Source: Haladaptatus paucihalophilus DX253 (GTDB taxonomy: Archaea; Halobacteriota; Halobacteria; Halobacteriales; Haladaptataceae). From it: DNA of 64,000 nt. The translations under genes were made by a program, and so were the position numbers. Location: contig NZ_AQXI01000001.1 of NCBI RefSeq assembly GCF_000376445.1, positions 1,086,962-1,150,961 of the forward strand, written 5' to 3'. This document shows positions 50,983 through 60,056 of the stretch, in pieces; positions within the stretch are counted from its first letter, which is position 1, and each line of letters opens with the position of its first letter. The notes under the pieces were generated by a model, which ran no database searches, was not told where the DNA came from, and saw only the letters and a list, made by a program, of their open reading frames with translations.

Positions 50983-53472
50983 ATGACGTTCCGGTCTGAC
51001 GACCGTGGCGTGACGGTACAGGTCGGAACGATTCTCCTGTTCGCCACGCTCGTCGTCGCCATGTCGCTGTATCAGGCGACTGCCATCCCGAGCCAAAATC
51101 AGACGGTCGAATTCCGACATAACGAGCGGGTGCAGGGCCAGATGCAGGACGTGCGCAACGCCATCGTTCGAACGGGTGCGACCGGAACGGGACAGCCGAC
51201 ATCGGTAACGCTCGGGACGCAGTACCCCGGACACGTTCTCTTCGTCAATCCGCCACCGGCGTCGGGGTCGCTTCGAACCGCGAAACTGGGGTCCACCACC
51301 ATCGAACACCTCAGCGCCACCGATTCGGAGACGCGCGATTACTTCGACGGCGGCGGCCACTCGTTTTCGACGCGAGCGCTCGTCTACGCGCCGAACTACG
51401 ACCAGTACGCCAACGCGCCCGACACGGTGTACGAGAACACCGTCGTCTACAACCGGGGTCGCGACGGAAACGCGACGCTGACCGACCAGCAACTCGTCCA
51501 CGGCACGCGGATAACGCTCGTCACGGTCAACGGAAGCCTCTCTCGCACCCAGTCCGGCACGGTGAGTCTCGACCCGCACGCGCTCAGTCCATCGACCACG
51601 ATGACGCGGACGATTTCGGTGCAGTCGGACGGTAACGACCCGGTGATACGGATTCCGACGACGCTCGGCGTGGCGAAATGGACGCGGTTGCTCGCGGACC
51701 AGCGATACGTACAGAGCGTCGGGTCGGGGGCGGACGGGACGGTCGCGGTGACGCTCAAGGGGCGAGAGAACGGCACGAACGTCACCTACGACCTTCGGAT
51801 GGCCGCGGTCGGCGTCGGGTCGAACACGACGGAAACGAACGCGACCTACATCACCAACGTCAGTCCGAAAACGGAGACGGTCAACGGAACGACGACGCTC
51901 GTCGCGGAGGTGCGCGACCGGTACAACAACCCCGTGAGTGGGGTCACGGTAACGTCGAGCGACGGGGGGCGTACCGAGACGACGAACGAACAGGGTCGGG
52001 TGCGCTTCGAGTACGAGGCGAGCGAACCCGGAACGGAAACGGTGACGCTCTCCATCGACGACAACGGCGCGGAGCGCGAGCGGGTTTCGTTCCGTATCGA
52101 GACGGCGAGCGGCGGCACCGGAAGCGGTGGCGGCGGCACCTACGACGTAGAGTGGGTCGATGCGGCCGGATTGGATTGCACGCACGACGCGAACGGCTAT
52201 CCGACGGTGTGTACGCTGGACCGAAGCGCGACTTCGACGCACACCCTGACGGCGAACGTCACCTACGGCGGCGAACCCGTGACGGACACGACCGTGGATT
52301 TCGGCCTGAACCGAACGGGCGTCGTCAGCACGTCTTCGAAGGAAGCGACGACGGGCGACCACGGGGAGGTCCAAGTGTCCATCGACGACAGTTCCACGGG
52401 GGACGTGAAACTCCTCGCCGCGAGCGGCGGGGACGCGGATTCGGTCGTCGTTCACGTCGTCCAGTCCGGAGCGATGCCGGAAATCGTCTACAACGGGGAC
52501 GCGGCGGCGACGAGGGGCTACCGGAACAGCGGGCCGAAATCGGGCGTCGTCTTCAGCGTCACGAACGAACGTCCGGAGGGCGCGACGCTCACGGACGTTC
52601 ACGTCGAGCCGCACGATAGCACCATCGACGCGCTGAGCGACCCGTCGTACGGGACGGGAATCTACGAGAGCGAACTGTACGTCAGCGCACAGCGGGACGG
52701 CGCGAGCGACATCGGAAACGGCGTGTCGCTCCCGACGACCATCGACATCGACAGCGACGGGCAGAATCTGGGCCCGCCGTTCCGGCAGAACCCGATAATC
52801 GGCGGAAACAACGGAACCGCGACGTTCTATCTCTACCAGTTCGAGCGCAACGGCACCCCGGTCGAGATGGCGAACGAACCGGTGGACGTCACGCTGACGT
52901 TCGAGAACCACGACCCCGTATCGTTCACGTTGGATGCGAACGACGGTGGAAACGGCGGTGGTGGCGGGGAGCAAACGACGGCGTACCCGGATGCATTCAA
53001 CGACGGGGACGGAGCGCTGGAATACGGAGAGGACCCCTCGATACCGCCATCGAATCCCGAGGGTGGTCTCGAAGGGTTTGGCAACCTGGATGTCGATTCG
53101 AACGATAACCAAGTCGCCGCACTCCGCGAATACTACCGACATCCGGACGGTTTCGAGATGAGCATCGGCGTTTCGGTCTCGGGTATCGAATCGCGGAATC
53201 ACCACACGCTCGTTCTCGGCGATTACCGGACGAGTGGAGGAGGGAGCCACGAGGTTTCCGTGACACCCGTGAACGAGAACGGTGACCCCCTCGGCGGAAG
53301 CTATACGCTGTCCGAGTCGAGCACGACGACACGGAGAATCGACCTCCCGCAAGCGGTCGTCGAGTACGTAAACGACAACGGGACGCTCTATCTGGTCTTC
53401 GAAGACCGCAACAGCAATCAGGACGAGCGGCTCCGGATCGACTACCTCTCGGTCGAATCTTCCGACGACTGA
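50983..53472 (+). CDS. Large secreted surface protein with type IV pilin-like start and Ig-like domains
   Basis: 829 aa. The start DDRGVTVQVGTILLFATLVVAMSLYQATAIP resembles the class III signal and first helix of archaeal pilin/archaellin-like proteins. A long beta-rich body follows with Ig-like repeats (about 290-370 and 420-475), a Gly-rich linker (about 650-660) and a C-terminal lectin-like module (about 690-820, including RTSGGGSHEVSVTPVNENGD). Many N-x-S/T sequons suggest glycosylation. It may be an adhesin or minor pilin-like surface protein. The family name is not certain. Confidence 0.7.
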   Translation: MTFRSDDRGVTVQVGTILLFATLVVAMSLYQATAIPSQNQTVEFRHNERVQGQMQDVRNAIVRTGATGTGQPTSVTLGTQYPGHVLFVNPPPASGSLRTAKLGSTTIEHLSATDSETRDYFDGGGHSFSTRALVYAPNYDQYANAPDTVYENTVVYNRGRDGNATLTDQQLVHGTRITLVTVNGSLSRTQSGTVSLDPHALSPSTTMTRTISVQSDGNDPVIRIPTTLGVAKWTRLLADQRYVQSVGSGADGTVAVTLKGRENGTNVTYDLRMAAVGVGSNTTETNATYITNVSPKTETVNGTTTLVAEVRDRYNNPVSGVTVTSSDGGRTETTNEQGRVRFEYEASEPGTETVTLSIDDNGAERERVSFRIETASGGTGSGGGGTYDVEWVDAAGLDCTHDANGYPTVCTLDRSATSTHTLTANVTYGGEPVTDTTVDFGLNRTGVVSTSSKEATTGDHGEVQVSIDDSSTGDVKLLAASGGDADSVVVHVVQSGAMPEIVYNGDAAATRGYRNSGPKSGVVFSVTNERPEGATLTDVHVEPHDSTIDALSDPSYGTGIYESELYVSAQRDGASDIGNGVSLPTTIDIDSDGQNLGPPFRQNPIIGGNNGTATFYLYQFERNGTPVEMANEPVDVTLTFENHDPVSFTLDANDGGNGGGGGEQTTAYPDAFNDGDGALEYGEDPSIPPSNPEGGLEGFGNLDVDSNDNQVAALREYYRHPDGFEMSIGVSVSGIESRNHHTLVLGDYRTSGGGSHEVSVTPVNENGDPLGGSYTLSESSTTTRRIDLPQAVVEYVNDNGTLYLVFEDRNSNQDERLRIDYLSVESSDD

Positions 53473-53488
53473 CTCGGTTTCGACGCCT

Positions 53489-53518
53489 GTCGATAGTTCT
53501 ATCGACAAACCCTTATAC
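53489..53518 (+). promoter_or_regulatory. Palindrome plus TATA box of HMG-CoA synthase
   Basis: GTCGATAG-TT-CTATCGAC (53489-53506), a perfect 8+8 palindrome, lies six bases upstream of TTATAC (53513-53518), which is 26-31 bases before ATG 53544. The position is that of an operator overlapping the B-recognition element. ATGCAAGA also occurs twice (53525-53532, 53536-53543) next to the start. Confidence 0.5.
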
Positions 53519-53543
53519 CATGTTATGCAAGATTGATGCAAGA

Positions 53544-54881
53544 ATGACAGCCGTCGGTATCGACGCCATCGAAATTTGGACGGGCAAGCTGAAACTCGAC
53601 CTCCCCGAGACGTTCGCACCGGTCAAGGACGAAGACCCGGAGAAGTACACGAAAGGGCTCGGACTGTACGCCAGTTCGTTCCCCGACTCCTACGAGGACA
53701 TCGTGACGATGGGCGCGAACGCGGCCCATCGACTGATGGAGCGCAAGGGGTTGACGCCGGACGACATCGGCCGCATCGACGTGGCGACCGAGAGCGCGTT
53801 CGACAACTCCAAGCCCGTTTCGACGTACATCGCGGGCTGCCTCGAACAGGTGTACGACGGTGACTTCCACCACGCGAACAAGGGCGAGCGCAAGTTCGCC
53901 TGCATCGCCGGAACCCAGAGTCTGGACGACGCCTACAACTGGATCAAGGCGGGTCGCAACCGCGGGCGCTCGGCGCTCGTCATCGCAACCGACACCGCGC
54001 TGTACGCCCGCGGCGACCCCGGCGAGGCGACGCAGGGTGCGGGTGCCGTGGCGATGCTCATCAGCGAGGATCCGTCCATCGTCGAACTCTCGACCGAACA
54101 GGGCTACGGGTCGGCCGACGAGACCGACTTCCTCAAGCCCAACCAGCAGTTCCCCAGCGTGGACGGCAAGCGCTCCATGCAGGTCTACCTCGCTCGCATG
54201 CGCGAGGCGCTGGAGGACTTCGAGCGCGCCGGTGGGGAGACCCACCCCGGCGATTACGTCTTCGGCCCGTACCACACGCCGTTCCCCGGAATGGTCCGCA
54301 AGGCGGGGCTGTTCGCCTTCCGTCACACCATCCGTGACACGGACATCGAGGAGGAACTCGCCGCCGAAATCGGCCGCCAGCCCCGCGAGGACGACTACGA
54401 CGACCGCGAGGCGTTCGAGGAGGCCATCCGCGGGTACATGGACGACCTCAAGGCGACCGATCAGTATCAGGAGTGGTACGCGAACACCATCGACCCGACG
54501 CTCCGCATCTCGCGCGAGGTCGGCAACTGGTACACCGGCTCGGTTCACATCGCCCGCGCCTCGGCGCTCCAGTACGCCGCCGAAAACGACATGGAGATGA
54601 CGGGCAAGAAACTTCTCGTCGGCTCCTACGGCAGCGGCGCACAGGCCGAAATCCACGCCGAAACCGTCCAAGAGGGCTGGGAAGAGGAACTCGACCAGCT
54701 CTCCATCGACGAGCAGATTCGAAACCGTCACGACCTCACCTACGAGGAGTACGAGCAGGTCCACGACCGCCACAACCACGACAAGCGCGTCGAACTCGAA
54801 GACTTCACGGAACCCGAAAACGAGTTCGTCTTCGTCGGCCGCGGAGACATGGACGAGCGAACGTACGAATACGTCGAATAA
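53544..54881 (+). CDS. Hydroxymethylglutaryl-CoA synthase
   Basis: 445 aa. It condenses acetyl-CoA with acetoacetyl-CoA, the entry to the mevalonate pathway for archaeal isoprenoid lipids. Catalytic Cys120 is in RKFACIAGTQSLDD, Glu83 in VATESAFDNSKP and His244 in GPYHTPFPGMV. The TATA box position fixes ATG 53544. The last codons (tac gtc gaa taa) are the first copy of a 28-bp tandem repeat. Confidence 0.95.
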   Translation: MTAVGIDAIEIWTGKLKLDLPETFAPVKDEDPEKYTKGLGLYASSFPDSYEDIVTMGANAAHRLMERKGLTPDDIGRIDVATESAFDNSKPVSTYIAGCLEQVYDGDFHHANKGERKFACIAGTQSLDDAYNWIKAGRNRGRSALVIATDTALYARGDPGEATQGAGAVAMLISEDPSIVELSTEQGYGSADETDFLKPNQQFPSVDGKRSMQVYLARMREALEDFERAGGETHPGDYVFGPYHTPFPGMVRKAGLFAFRHTIRDTDIEEELAAEIGRQPREDDYDDREAFEEAIRGYMDDLKATDQYQEWYANTIDPTLRISREVGNWYTGSVHIARASALQYAAENDMEMTGKKLLVGSYGSGAQAEIHAETVQEGWEEELDQLSIDEQIRNRHDLTYEEYEQVHDRHNHDKRVELEDFTEPENEFVFVGRGDMDERTYEYVE

Positions 54882-54968
54882 GACGACGACGCGCCGGTAC
54901 GTCGAATAAGACGACGACGCACCGGTACGTCGAATAAGACGACGACGCACCGGTACGTCGAATAACCC
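54870..54968. repeat. 28-bp tandem repeat that begins with the stop codon of HMG-CoA synthase
   Basis: Copies start at 54870, 54898 and 54926, with a partial fourth at 54954. Each begins TACGTCGAATAA and continues with a run of GAC/GAC units. The first copy supplies the gene's last three codons and stop; the others lie beyond. The copies differ at one base (GCGCC vs GCACC). Confidence 0.9.
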
Positions 54969-55105
54969 GACGACACGCGGTTTTGTCCCGTTCTATTTTC
55001 CGACGACCTTCCGCCAACAAACGATTTAACCGCGTCGCACCCGTCCGTGCGACTACACGACACGCGCCCGACGGTGAACCACAAGCCGACGCGACCACCA
55101 TCGAA

Positions 55106-56068
55106 ATGACCGAAACAGAGCCGACACACGCGGCGGACGAACTGCCCGAGACCATCGGAACCGAATCCGAGGACGACGTGGACCCGACGGACGCGTTCGC
55201 GGTCCTCGGAAACGAAGTCCGGATGGCCGCGCTCCGCGCCCTGCTGGACGCCGAGGCGGAGGGAGAGGAGACGCTCGCCTTTTCGGAGCTGTTTGAGGCG
55301 ACGTCCGCGGACAACACGGCGGGCTTTTCCTACCATCTCCGGCAACTGACCGAGCATTTCGTCCGGAAGACGGACGGTGGCTACACCCTCACCTACGCCG
55401 GGCGGGAAATCGCGCGGGCGATTCGCGCCGGGACGTACACGGACAGCGTGGATTTCGACCCCATCGCGGTGGACGACCCGTGTCCCTTCTGCGGGGAGGA
55501 GCGACTGGCGGCCCACGGCGAGGACAACTACGTCGTCGTCGAGTGCCGGGCGTGCGAGCGGCCGACGCTCACGCTCCCGTTCCCACCCGGCGGGCATCGG
55601 GCACACGACCCCGAGGGGCTTCTCCCGGCGTTCGACCGCCACCACCGACACCGCCTCTCGCTGATGGCCGACGGCGTGTGCCCCGAGTGCAGCGCACCGG
55701 CGAATGCCCACGTCGGATACCACGACGCCGACGGGGACGGTGACGAACCCGCGGACCGAGCGGAAGGCGTCCGCCGCCCGCAAGCCCGATTCGACTGCGA
55801 GCGCTGTGGCTGTCGGCTCCGCTCGCCCGTGACGCTCGCGGTGCTGGAACACCCGGCGGTCATCGCGTTCTACCACCGGCACGGCATCGACGTGCGCGAG
55901 CGCCCCGTCTGGAACGTCGGCGACGAGTGGCGGGAACGCGTCGTCTCGGAGGACCCGTGGTGCGTGCGCGTTTCGACGGAGGTCGGCAGCGACGCGCTCG
56001 CGCTGTTCGTCGCGGAAAATCTGGAGGTCGTGACGGTGCGGGAATCGACGGGGCAACAGGCCTCGTAA
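55106..56068 (+). CDS. Winged-helix regulator with DUF7351/zinc region
   Basis: 320 aa. An N-terminal ArsR-like HTH (DAFAVLGNEVRMAALRALLDAE ... GFSYHLRQLTEHFVRKTDGGYTLTYAGREIARAI) precedes a cysteine-rich region with four CxxC pairs (CPFC, CRAC, CPEC, CERC) and a C-terminal domain. I recall the haloarchaeal DUF7351 architecture. Upstream frame to 54983 is inside the tandem-repeat flank and not used. Confidence 0.8.
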   Translation: MTETEPTHAADELPETIGTESEDDVDPTDAFAVLGNEVRMAALRALLDAEAEGEETLAFSELFEATSADNTAGFSYHLRQLTEHFVRKTDGGYTLTYAGREIARAIRAGTYTDSVDFDPIAVDDPCPFCGEERLAAHGEDNYVVVECRACERPTLTLPFPPGGHRAHDPEGLLPAFDRHHRHRLSLMADGVCPECSAPANAHVGYHDADGDGDEPADRAEGVRRPQARFDCERCGCRLRSPVTLAVLEHPAVIAFYHRHGIDVRERPVWNVGDEWRERVVSEDPWCVRVSTEVGSDALALFVAENLEVVTVRESTGQQAS

Positions 56069-56105
56069 CCGCGTCACGACGGTTCTACGACATCTACTGG
56101 CGATT

Positions 56106-56855
56106 CTACGACGCCTGCTCGTCTAGCAGGTCGAGCGAATCGAGTGTATCCCGCCGAGCGTCGGCGTCGAGCGCCCGGTACGTGGGTGCGACGGTCGCAA
56201 CGGAAATCTCCTCGGGCGCGAGCGGACCGTCCTCGGCATCCGCGAGCGCCGACAGGGCGAGTTCGATTCCGGACTGCACCGAGCTTTGAGGGTCGTAGTT
56301 CGCTTCGAGGTACTCCCGAACCGTGTCGTCGTTCGCGCCGATAGCGGTTGCCCGCCACTCGTGGGGCGTGCCGGACGGGTCAGTTTCGAAGAGCCGCGGT
56401 TTCGGGTCCTCGTCGGCGGTGGTGGGTTCGACGCCCCCCACCAACAGCGCCGCGCCGAACGGACGCGCGCCGCCCTGCTGGGTGAACTCCTGCACGTGGT
56501 CGGTGACGGCCTTGGTGAATGGTTCGACGCCGATGGGTTCGCCGTAGCGCAGGCGGTCGGTCTGGGCGCGGCGGCGGCCGAAGTCCACGAGTCGGCGGGC
56601 GTCGGCGACGTGCCCCGCGCTGACGACGCCGAGGTGGTCGTCTATCTTGTGGAGTTTCTCGATGCCGTCGGCTTCGAGGAGGGGCGAGCGAACGTGTTTT
56701 CTCGCGGCCAGAACGACGCCATCGCGGGTGCGGACGCCGACGCTGACACTCCCGCGACGCACCGCTTCGCGGGCGTACTCGACCTGATACAGGCGGCCGT
56801 CGGGAGAGAAAATGTTCGTCCCCCGGTCGTAGGCCTGCTGTTGTCCTCCGTTCAT
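56106..56855 (-). CDS. psmA: 20S proteasome alpha subunit
   Basis: 249 aa. The alpha-ring signature NIFSPDGRLYQVEYAREAVRRGS is intact, giving the gate-forming N-terminus; the core continues GVVLAARKHVRSPLLE. It overlaps psmB by four bases, so both ring types come from one transcript. The C-terminal tail is shorter and less acidic than in typical haloarchaeal alpha subunits, as judged from memory. Confidence 0.93.
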   Translation of the reverse strand: MNGGQQQAYDRGTNIFSPDGRLYQVEYAREAVRRGSVSVGVRTRDGVVLAARKHVRSPLLEADGIEKLHKIDDHLGVVSAGHVADARRLVDFGRRRAQTDRLRYGEPIGVEPFTKAVTDHVQEFTQQGGARPFGAALLVGGVEPTTADEDPKPRLFETDPSGTPHEWRATAIGANDDTVREYLEANYDPQSSVQSGIELALSALADAEDGPLAPEEISVATVAPTYRALDADARRDTLDSLDLLDEQAS

Positions 56856-57469
56856 GCCGCCACCTCCGAGAACGCGTCGTAGCCACGGATTTCGACGCCA
56901 TCCGCGGAGACGGTTGCGACGGTCAGGCCGTTGCCGCTGGCCGTGTCGCGTTCGATGGCGCTCTCGATGGCGTTGGCCGCGACGCGACGGGCGACGTCCG
57001 TCGGAAGGTTCGGTTCGAATTCGCGTTCGAGGACGCCGTAAGCGAGTTGCATCCCGCTGCCGCTGGCGTGATAGTCGGCTTCCATGACGCCGCCCGCCGT
57101 GTCGAGGTCGTAGACGTGCGGGCCGGTTCTATCGACGCCGCCGAGGGTCGGCTGGGCACCCCGGTACGGTCCCTCGCGCAGGAGGGTCCCGGCGAGCGTC
57201 GAGAGCGCGGCCATGTCGATGGGTTCGCCCCGGCGCGTCTCGTAGAGGGAAGCTTCGGCGCGGAGCGTGCGGATGTATGACTGCAGGTCGCCGACGCCAC
57301 CGGCCATCGTCAGCGCGGCGGTCGGGTGAACCCCCTGCACCTTTTGGACGGCCTTGTTCGTGACGAAGCGACCGCCGAGGCTGGCCCGGCGGTCCGCGGC
57401 GAGAAGCACTTCGTCGTCGGTCGTCAGCGCGACCGTCGTCGTTCCGGTCTTCACTATCGTATCGGACAT
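56852..57469 (-). CDS. psmB: 20S proteasome beta subunit (short propeptide)
   Basis: 205 aa. The N-terminal threonine protease motif TTTVAL follows a nine-residue propeptide (cut after Gly9 to free Thr10). Lys and Asp of the active site lie in DEVLLAADRRASLGGRFV and KAVQKVQG. Known haloarchaeal beta subunits (e.g. Haloferax) have longer propeptides, so this may be a paralogue. It is the first gene of the psmB-psmA operon. Confidence 0.93.
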   Translation of the reverse strand: MSDTIVKTGTTTVALTTDDEVLLAADRRASLGGRFVTNKAVQKVQGVHPTAALTMAGGVGDLQSYIRTLRAEASLYETRRGEPIDMAALSTLAGTLLREGPYRGAQPTLGGVDRTGPHVYDLDTAGGVMEADYHASGSGMQLAYGVLEREFEPNLPTDVARRVAANAIESAIERDTASGNGLTVATVSADGVEIRGYDAFSEVAA

Positions 57470-57517
57470 GGAGAAAGGAAGGGGGTGACGACGGAAAAGT
57501 GTTAGCTAAAATAGATT

Positions 57518-57820
57518 TTAGCTCGTGTCGGCCAGTTCCCATTCGAGCATCTCGTTGACGTCGCCGGACAGCGGCCCTTCGACGAGCGTCCGGAACGCCC
57601 CCCGTCCCGCGAGCGTTCGGAGGTGGCCGACGAACTCGCGCCACTCGGCGGCGCAGTCGGCGTGGAGGTACCAGCGATTGACGGTCGGACGGTGCTCGGG
57701 GGGACGACGGTCGGGCGGCGCGATTCTGACGCAATCGGTCGGATGGTCGATGTTTTCGGCACACCACGGACATATCGACTGGTGCACATCGCTCCCACCC
57801 CGTGATTCCTCTGCGCTCAT
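57518..57820 (-). CDS. Putative zinc-binding protein, 100 aa
   Basis: SICPWCAENIDHPTDCVRIAP forms a CxxC-x10-C/H site; the rest is helical and acidic (AEWREFVGHLRTLAG, LEWELADTS). Start uncertain (ATGs at 57868, 57838 and 57820 are all in frame). It is 49 bases downstream of psmB on the same strand but in the far direction, so it is likely separate. Confidence 0.55.
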   Translation of the reverse strand: MSAEESRGGSDVHQSICPWCAENIDHPTDCVRIAPPDRRPPEHRPTVNRWYLHADCAAEWREFVGHLRTLAGRGAFRTLVEGPLSGDVNEMLEWELADTS

Positions 57821-57928
57821 TACCACATATGGACACATCTGTAATGGTTCAACTCTGGCCTTCACCACGCCATCCTTTATGATGTCACGGACGCGTCACA
57901 GTCAGATTGAAGAACTGAATCCCGACTG

Positions 57929-58636
57929 TCACGGCGCGAGTTCGCGCATGGCGTCCAGCATGGTTTCCTTCTCGCAGTCCGTGACGGCGAGCGAAAAGCC
58001 GTCCAGTTGGGCCATCTTCGGCGCGTAGTCCCAGAGTTCGTCACGGTCGATGCCGTGGAGGACGACCGCGTTCGGCGTCGGGGTGACGACGCGCATGGCG
58101 ACCAGCGGCGATTCCCCGCGCGTGACGTTCGTGAAGACGAGCGCGCGGTTCGTGCTCTGGCCGTAGAGGCGATAGAACTCCTCGCTGGAGAGGCGGGTGA
58201 TGGCCTCGATGCTGTCGATGACGGTGTGTCCGGTGATGCCCGCCGAGGTTCCCTGTGCGAGTTCCGTCGCGTCGATTGCGTCGTAGAACTCGGGGAGCGG
58301 GACGCTCGTCGGATACTCGCGCAAGTCGTTGACGATGGTGCTGTCGAACCCGGCCGAAAGGACGCGGGCGTACTGGCGGATGCGGTCGCCGCCGCGCTGT
58401 TCGTCGATATCGAGGAGCGCCGTGACGGTCCGGCGGACCACGCCGATGCCCGGATTCTCGCGGCGACCGCTCTCGTAGTCGGAGATGACCGACGAGGACA
58501 CGTCGAGGTAGTCGGCGAGTGCGGTCTGGGACACGTCGAAGTCGGTGCGCCACTTGCGGAGCGTCGCTCCGGGGTCGTCGCTCAGCGTGATTTCACCCGC
58601 GATTTGCTCGGCGAGCGTCCGGCGCGCATCTGTCAT
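57929..58636 (-). CDS. XRE-type HTH regulator with a C-terminal sensor domain
   Basis: 235 aa. Residues about 25-78 form an XRE helix-turn-helix (WRTDFDVSQTALADYLDVSSSVISDYESGRRENPGIG). The C-terminal part (about 90-235) has AITRLSSEEFYRLYGQSTNRALVFTNVTRGESPLVAMRVV. It resembles the archaeal COG1709-type regulators. Target unknown. Confidence 0.85.
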   Translation of the reverse strand: MTDARRTLAEQIAGEITLSDDPGATLRKWRTDFDVSQTALADYLDVSSSVISDYESGRRENPGIGVVRRTVTALLDIDEQRGGDRIRQYARVLSAGFDSTIVNDLREYPTSVPLPEFYDAIDATELAQGTSAGITGHTVIDSIEAITRLSSEEFYRLYGQSTNRALVFTNVTRGESPLVAMRVVTPTPNAVVLHGIDRDELWDYAPKMAQLDGFSLAVTDCEKETMLDAMRELAP

Positions 58637-58915
58637 GTCTTCGCATGTGGGAGAGGTCCCGAAAAGCGTATCGAAACCGGCCTTCGACGGGCGTCGAAAT
58701 ACAGGTCACGAACCGTTAGGCGTCGTGGACCGCATCAGTCGCCACGAACCCCGTCGTCAATGAGGGAATACCGTTCTAAGCGAGCCCTCATCGGACACAA
58801 CTCCGAACCTGTCACGCCGCGTTTGTTTGCTAACGATTGCCATCCGAAAGTACGCCCGGCCTACGACGACGGTTCCCACCAAACTACTTTCTTGGACGCT
58901 GTTGTCCATCGTTCG

Positions 58916-59527
58916 ATGCCATCGACGGTGGTACACGTTGCGGTGGGGGCCTTACTCGCCACGTCACTGCTCGCCGAACAGTTCGACACGCGGGCGGCGG
59001 TCATCGTGCTCGCCGCCGCCGCGTTTCCCGACCTCGACACGCTGGTGGGGTTCTGGGTTCAGGGGGGACACCGCGCGGTGTTTCACAACCTACTCATACC
59101 GACGGTCATCGGAATCGTCCTGCTCGCCGACTTGCTGGGGAAGAACCGAATCGGACGACGATGGGGGGCCTACGGCGTCCGCGTCGCGTGGGTGAGTCTC
59201 TTCGCCTTCGTCGTCGCTGGAATCGGTCTCGACCTCGTTAAGAACGGCGTGAACGTGTTCTATCCGATTCACGACCAGTTCTACAGCGTCTCCGGGAAAC
59301 TCAGCGTCTCGAACAAACACGGAATCGTCCAGACGTTCCTCGAACCGCACGCCCGAGGGACGACGCACACGACCCACTACGATACCGGGTTCGACCTCGC
59401 GCAGGGACCCGACCCGCGGAACGAAGAGCGCGTGTTCCCCATCGTGCGAAGCGGGCGACAACTGCTCCTCGGCGCGATGAGTTTCGGAATCTTCGGCTTT
59501 CGGGTCTGGGAATCGCGCAAAGAGTAA
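58916..59527 (+). CDS. YdjM/DUF457-type membrane protein
   Basis: 203 aa, four to five membrane spans. The conserved HVAVGALLATSLL, FPDLDTLVGFWVQGGHRAVFHN (putative metal-binding H and D) and LDLVKNGVNVFYPIHDQFYS are diagnostic of the YdjM-type metal-dependent hydrolase-like family. Its function is not settled. The 280 bases upstream (58637-58915) show no gene. Confidence 0.8.
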   Translation: MPSTVVHVAVGALLATSLLAEQFDTRAAVIVLAAAAFPDLDTLVGFWVQGGHRAVFHNLLIPTVIGIVLLADLLGKNRIGRRWGAYGVRVAWVSLFAFVVAGIGLDLVKNGVNVFYPIHDQFYSVSGKLSVSNKHGIVQTFLEPHARGTTHTTHYDTGFDLAQGPDPRNEERVFPIVRSGRQLLLGAMSFGIFGFRVWESRKE

Positions 59528-59551
59528 GGCACCCTCGCACCGACAGGGGGT

Positions 59552-60037
59552 ATGGAGATTCGACCCTACGAGACGAGCGACGCCGACGAGTTCTGGGAGC
59601 TAAAGCGCGCCTTCGAGCTCGGACTCGGCGCGGGGACCGGCGGCGACGACAAGGCCGAGGTGTACGAGGGGAAACTGACCGAGGAGTACCGCGAGCGGTA
59701 CCTCGACTGGGTGGAGCGATGTGTCGGCGACGACGAGCGGTGCGTTACCGTCGCCGACGCGGGCGACGGACTGGCGGGCTACGTCTTCGTCCTCCCCGAG
59801 GAACTGGCGTTCATCTGGGACGCCGCCGTCCTCAACGAGATTTACGTCCGCCCGGCCCACCGCGGGACGGGCGTCGCCGACGAGTTGATGGACGCCGCCG
59901 TCTCGCTCGCGGCCGACCAGACCCTCCCGCTCGACCGACTCGTCCTCGACGTGGACCGCGAAAACGACCGCGCCGGGGCGTTCTACGAGCGCCACGGCTT
60001 CGAGCACTGGGGGGAAATGGTCGCCAAAAAGCTGTAG
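59552..60037 (+). CDS. GNAT N-acetyltransferase
   Basis: 161 aa. The acetyl-CoA motif is NEIYVRPAHRGTGVADELMDAAVSLA, with DVDRENDRAGAFYERHGFEHWG as the C-terminal beta/alpha signature. The substrate is unknown. It is 24 bases downstream of the membrane protein gene. Confidence 0.88.
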   Translation: MEIRPYETSDADEFWELKRAFELGLGAGTGGDDKAEVYEGKLTEEYRERYLDWVERCVGDDERCVTVADAGDGLAGYVFVLPEELAFIWDAAVLNEIYVRPAHRGTGVADELMDAAVSLAADQTLPLDRLVLDVDRENDRAGAFYERHGFEHWGEMVAKKL

Positions 60038-60056
60038 GCGACCGTCAGCTACCCCC

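Noticed and set aside
50890-53619. 909-codon minus-strand ORF over the surface protein
   Set aside because: Antisense shadow; arginine/valine repeats without signal or domain, opposite a gene with a signal segment and Ig-like domains.
54870-54968. CRISPR or insertion-sequence ends
   Set aside because: Copies are head-to-tail, nearly identical, and contain a gene's stop codon; no spacer variety or transposase.
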